Shown here: one piece after another, positions 60,601 to 64,000 of the stretch
How the letters are laid out: the number at the start of each line of letters is the position of its first letter
How positions within the stretch are numbered: position 1 is the stretch's first letter
NCBI GenBank assembly: GCA_020081605.1
Contig: JAHREC010000009.1
Span: 1,364,001-1,428,000 of the forward strand
Length of the DNA: 64,000 nt
Direction: 5' to 3'
Source: Albifimbria verrucaria
Lineage: Eukaryota > Ascomycota > Sordariomycetes > Hypocreales > Stachybotryaceae
The notes under the pieces: model-generated
The model's database searches: none
What the model was told of the DNA's origin: nothing
The model's input: only the letters and a program-made list of their open reading frames with translations
Program-made: the position numbers and the translations under genes

Positions 60601-62472
60601 GTGTGAAGGGAGGACACCCTACCAAAAACATGTATGAATATACAAATTACGTACGTAGTAGTAAGAAAATACCACCGCTACTAACGGTCTGGGGTAGAAG
60701 AAAGAAAGAAAAAAAAAAAGGATATTACTGTAAAAAGTTACTTCATATTAATTTTGCGTGTAAGGTCTCACAGACATGGGGCCCAATACGGTACAGAGCC
60801 CACAGTCGAGACCCGAGCCGCGATGCAGAGGGGAGACAGAGGGCCGGGGAGCGCGAGTGAGCCGGGACTCCACCCGGAGCTTTTCTCAACGTTCAACATC
60901 CGACTCTTGTACAAAAGACGGGACATTTCCAAATATTCCCGCCTTTTCGACCATGCGATTTCCATGTTAAAAAATCGAGAAATTTCCAATCCACCAGTGG
61001 CAAACACCTTTAAAAATCGCCCCTTGCCTTCATTTCCAGGGTCTAGACATCTGTCTGTTCTGACAATTCTGCTGCGACCACGGCCGCCGACTACCCCGCC
61101 CTTATTGGCCAATATACAAATAAGCTCCTCCCGATCCCGACGAGCCGCATCTGTAGCCCGGATCGTGGAGACCTTGCACGGCATGGCTTGTGGGTTTCCG
61201 GAGCCGTGTCTCCCAGAATATCCAGTTGTCAAACAGAATTCCATGTTGGATCCTCGAGTCTTTCCCTCGTGGTCTATCACACCCCCACCCCCTCGCTTGT
61301 GCTTTTACCCCTCCTTAACCTTCCCTCACCCTCCAAGACAGGGGCCTTGTGCTGTAAGTGAGTGAGCTCTCGACCCATGAGCTACTCTTGCATCTGTCTT
61401 CGCCTCAACGACCTCCAGATGCGGTAGGTCCCTGAAGATCGACAGCCCAGATATGGAGAATTCTCCTTCATACCTATGATCGGGGCAAAAGCCGGCTTCA
61501 GCTATTGGCCACCTATTGTTCGCTCTTGTACCTGGTGCCCAGCCGGCCAGGGTCACAGCCAGAACGTGGCTATAGAAGCTATCAGTACCGTCGTCCACTT
61601 AGCTGCGACCGATCTTTCCCACAGTGGTGGATATCTCACGAGATCAACGCTATTTGAAACACAAATCATTCCGGAGCAGATGCTACGAATCTCTCCCAAT
61701 GTATTGGATTACAGACTTTCTTTTCTCCACCCCAAGCCTCGGCTCTAGAATCTTGCCTGTCCTGCATGCAGCTAACAGCCACCCTGTTACCAAAATTGTA
61801 TGCCAACCGCTGTAAACTCACGGTGCTCGATCGACGTCTCCACACAAGTCCCCCTGCTGCAAGTCAACCGTGCTACTCCAGTCACAGGTCCGTTGTTACC
61901 TGCTTTGCTGCTTGTTCATCCGGTAACAACCGATCTAGCGTTGCGAAGCCAGCCGTGTCACCTGCCCTGCCCGCCTGCTATAGATGAAACGAGCACTCGG
62001 CTCATCTCATCTTCGAGTCATCCCTCCGCCAAGACTCTGCTCGATCTGAGATTCAGTGCGTTGTTTTTAAGCCAAGTCACTATTTGGGTGCACATGTATA
62101 ATATGGCAAGTAAGATGTGGGCCTTGTTGTGGCATCGGTAGGTCAAGCATCATATTCTATCCTTCAAAACAGCACTAGCTATACGACTAAAGCATCGATA
62201 GCTCACTCAAGGCTTACGGCGAAAATCTCTTCCGAAGTCAGAACACAAACGAGTCTACAGATAGGGTGATCGCCGATGCAGACAGCCATTGACAAGGTCT
62301 AGAAGCCCGAGTGTTTATTTATTATCCAACACCAACAATCGATTCTATCCTTCCCCTCTTTTACTACGTTAGCTTCTTTTTGTACTGCCGTATAATCTAT
62401 CATGTCGTTCCTCATGCATCATGCCTAACCAGCTCCTCCGGCTTGGCCAAGCGTCTGGCGTGCAGACTTTTC
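57672..62472. other. Long frq 5' region and gpm 3' region
   Basis: 4.8 kb without a supported gene. In Neurospora frq has a long spliced leader with upstream ORFs and light- and clock-boxes more than 1 kb upstream; the large gap here fits that. Candidate White-Collar-type sites are given separately. Several short open frames exist on both strands, but none is protein-like. The gpm 3' UTR lies next to 62472. Confidence 0.5.
58965..59028 (-). promoter_or_regulatory. Candidate light-response / clock element upstream of frq
   Basis: GATCGA at 58965-58970, CCGAT at 58982-58986, GATC at 59014-59017 and ATCGG (CCGAT on the minus strand) at 59024-59028 cluster within 65 bp, about 1.3 kb upstream of the frq start. 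Paired GATC/CGAT half-sites are the binding type of the GATA-family White Collar Complex. Similar single half-sites occur elsewhere in the window, so this is a position-based suggestion. Confidence 0.35.
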
Positions 62473-64000
62473 TTAATCCGCGCTCCTCTTAAGGTCCTTG
62501 GCAAGAAGTGACTCGCCAGTCATATCCTCCGGCTGAGGCAGGCCCATGGCGGCCAGGATGGTCGGGGCGACGTCACCCAGAACACCACCCTGCTTCTTCA
62601 GACTCCAGCCCTCGGGGGCATTGGCCATGATGAAAGGTACCTTGTTGGTGGTGTGGCTGGTCTTGGGCTTGCCATCTGGGAACTTCATCTCCTCAGCATT
62701 TCCGTGGTCAGCAGTAATGAACAGGATGTAACCCTCCTTCTTGCAGGCCTCCAGAATCTTTCCAATGCCCTTGTCGGTGGCCTCGCAGCCGATAATGGCG
62801 GCCTCGTAGTTGCCAGTGTGACCAACCATGTCAGGAGGGGCAAAGTTGTTCATGACAAAGGGAAGCGCTGCTCAGCAAGTCGCTTGGCAACCTGGTTGGC
62901 GACACCGTCGGCCGACATCTCGGGAGCCAAATCATAGGTCGCGACGGACTTGTTGGAGGGGACCAGGTCCTGGTCGACGTCGCGAATCTCAAGAGGGAAG
63001 ACCTTCTCCACACCACCATTGAAGAAAAAGGTAACGTGTGCGTACTTTTCCGTCTCAGCAATGTGAACCTGCTCCACACCCTGCTTGCCCAACCACTCAG
63101 CAAGAACGTTGTCCATACGCTGAGGCTGGAAAGCAATCTCGAAGGGGTAGTCGGTCTTGTAAGAAGTCATGGTGACAAGCTTGTTGATCTTGGGGTAGGC
63201 GAAGTCAGGCAGAACGGAACGATCAACGTCTCCGAGCAACTGGGTGATCTGTCGTGCACGATCAGAGCGGTAGTTGAAGAAGAAGACGGTATCGTCGTCT
63301 GTAACAACATGTTAGCAAGTGCTACGTAAGCTACAGGGCATTTGATCTTCTTACCCTTGATGCGACCCTCGTCGCCGCCGACGATGATGGGAGTCAGGAA
63401 CTCGTCCTTGTCCTTGTCACCGCCACGCTCGTATCGGGCCTTGACGGCCGCGACGGGGTCCTCGGTGGCCTCGCCCTCGCCGAGGATCATACCCTTGAGA
63501 GCAACTTCGACACGCTCCCATCGCTTATCACGGTCCATGGCGTAGTAACGACCAACAACGGTGGCGATCTCGCCAATGCCATTCTCCTTGAGGAAGTCGA
63601 CAAGCTCCTGCATGTATCCAGCGCCAGACTTGGGGTCGGTGTCACGGCCATCGCCGAAGAAGTGAATGAAGACCTTGGGGACCTTGTACTCCTTGGCCGC
63701 CTTGAGAAGGGCATACAGGTGGGTTTGCTTGGAGTGCTGGCATCTGTGTTAGAGATTTCACAATTGATGGCAGTTTGGAAAGTAATGGATGACGTACCAC
63801 ACCGCCGTGAGAAACCAGACCGCAGAGGTGGAGGCGGCCATTGCCGTTGGCGGCACCCTCGAAAGTCTTCTTGATGGTCTCGTTGCTCGAGAACTCGCCC
63901 TTCTTGATGGACTGGTCGATACGGACAACATCCTGCCATACCACGCGTCCAGCGCCAATGTTCAGGTGGCCGACTTCGGAGTTACCCATCAGACCCTCAG
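62473..64000 (-). CDS. gpmI: 2,3-bisphosphoglycerate-independent phosphoglycerate mutase, partial (5' end beyond the window)
   Basis: Glycolytic enzyme interconverting 3- and 2-phosphoglycerate; a two-metal (Mn2+) alkaline-phosphatase-fold enzyme. The right edge cuts the gene just upstream of MGNSEVGHLNIGAGR, which holds the catalytic Ser. Exons are 63798-64000+, 63355-63736 and 62473-63298, joined by introns 63737-63797 (SHGGV|HSKQTH) and 63299-63354 (RIK|DDDTVFFFNYRSDR). Further motifs: HFFGDGRDTDP, GRYYAMDRDKRWERV, MNNFAPPDMVGHTGN (metal ligands) and LFITADHGNAEEM (metal ligands). The protein ends KRSAD. One frame break at 62860-62862 (GGG on the plus strand) is repaired by one base, restoring RFPFVMNNF. 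Confidence 0.93.

Overview
The window comes from the nuclear genome of a filamentous ascomycete, most likely a Sordariomycete. Genes carry many short (about 50-100 bp) GT-AG introns, coding density is moderate, and the window encodes the clock protein FREQUENCY (frq, 54.7-57.7 kb), a nuclear-encoded ATP synthase subunit 9 and a PL3-type pectate lyase. I cannot fix the genus; the frq gene and the pectate lyase fit a plant-associated Sordariomycete.

Layout. 0-0.5 kb: 5' part of a small secreted protein gene, cut by the left edge (minus). 3.4-4.5 kb: Fig1-like four-helix membrane protein. 5.1-6.8 kb: peroxisomal 4-coumarate-CoA-ligase-like enzyme. 8.1-9.2 kb: secreted pectate lyase with a charged tail. 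9.2-12.3 kb: mostly empty, with a decayed fragment resembling N-acetyl-gamma-glutamyl-phosphate reductase. 12.3-14.6 kb: TFIID/SAGA subunit Taf12. 15.9-17.7 kb: proteasome lid subunit Rpn3. 18.6-20.7 kb: leucine-rich-repeat protein. 21.4-23.4 kb: MYST histone acetyltransferase (Sas2-like). 27.0-27.7 kb: atp9. 28-30.7 kb: little that can be supported. 30.8-36.8 kb: a module of two divergent genes (a 783-aa two-helix membrane protein and an AAA+ ATPase) bounded on both sides by related TA-flanked inverted-repeat elements in opposite orientation. 37.0-39.7 kb: nuclear exosome nuclease Rrp6. 41.2-44.0 kb: GMP synthase with about 17 introns. 46.3-48.0 kb: trehalose-6-phosphate synthase. 48.7-51.3 kb: Vid27. 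52.0-53.8 kb: prenylcysteine lyase. 54.7-57.7 kb: frq with a long 5' region up to 62.5 kb. 62.5-64.0 kb: cofactor-independent phosphoglycerate mutase, cut by the right edge.

Most genes are unrelated housekeeping functions, with no operon or biosynthetic cluster logic. The part that looks most like a self-contained accessory system is the 30.8-36.8 kb module: two genes firing apart from a shared 656-bp promoter region, with a miniature inverted-repeat element just beyond each 3' end.

A second window-wide feature is technical. More than twenty reading-frame breaks occur in otherwise perfectly conserved genes on both strands. Nearly all are repaired by one extra base in a homopolymer, usually C or G. 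This is the signature of homopolymer under-calling in the assembly, so these genes should be read as intact and not as pseudogenes.
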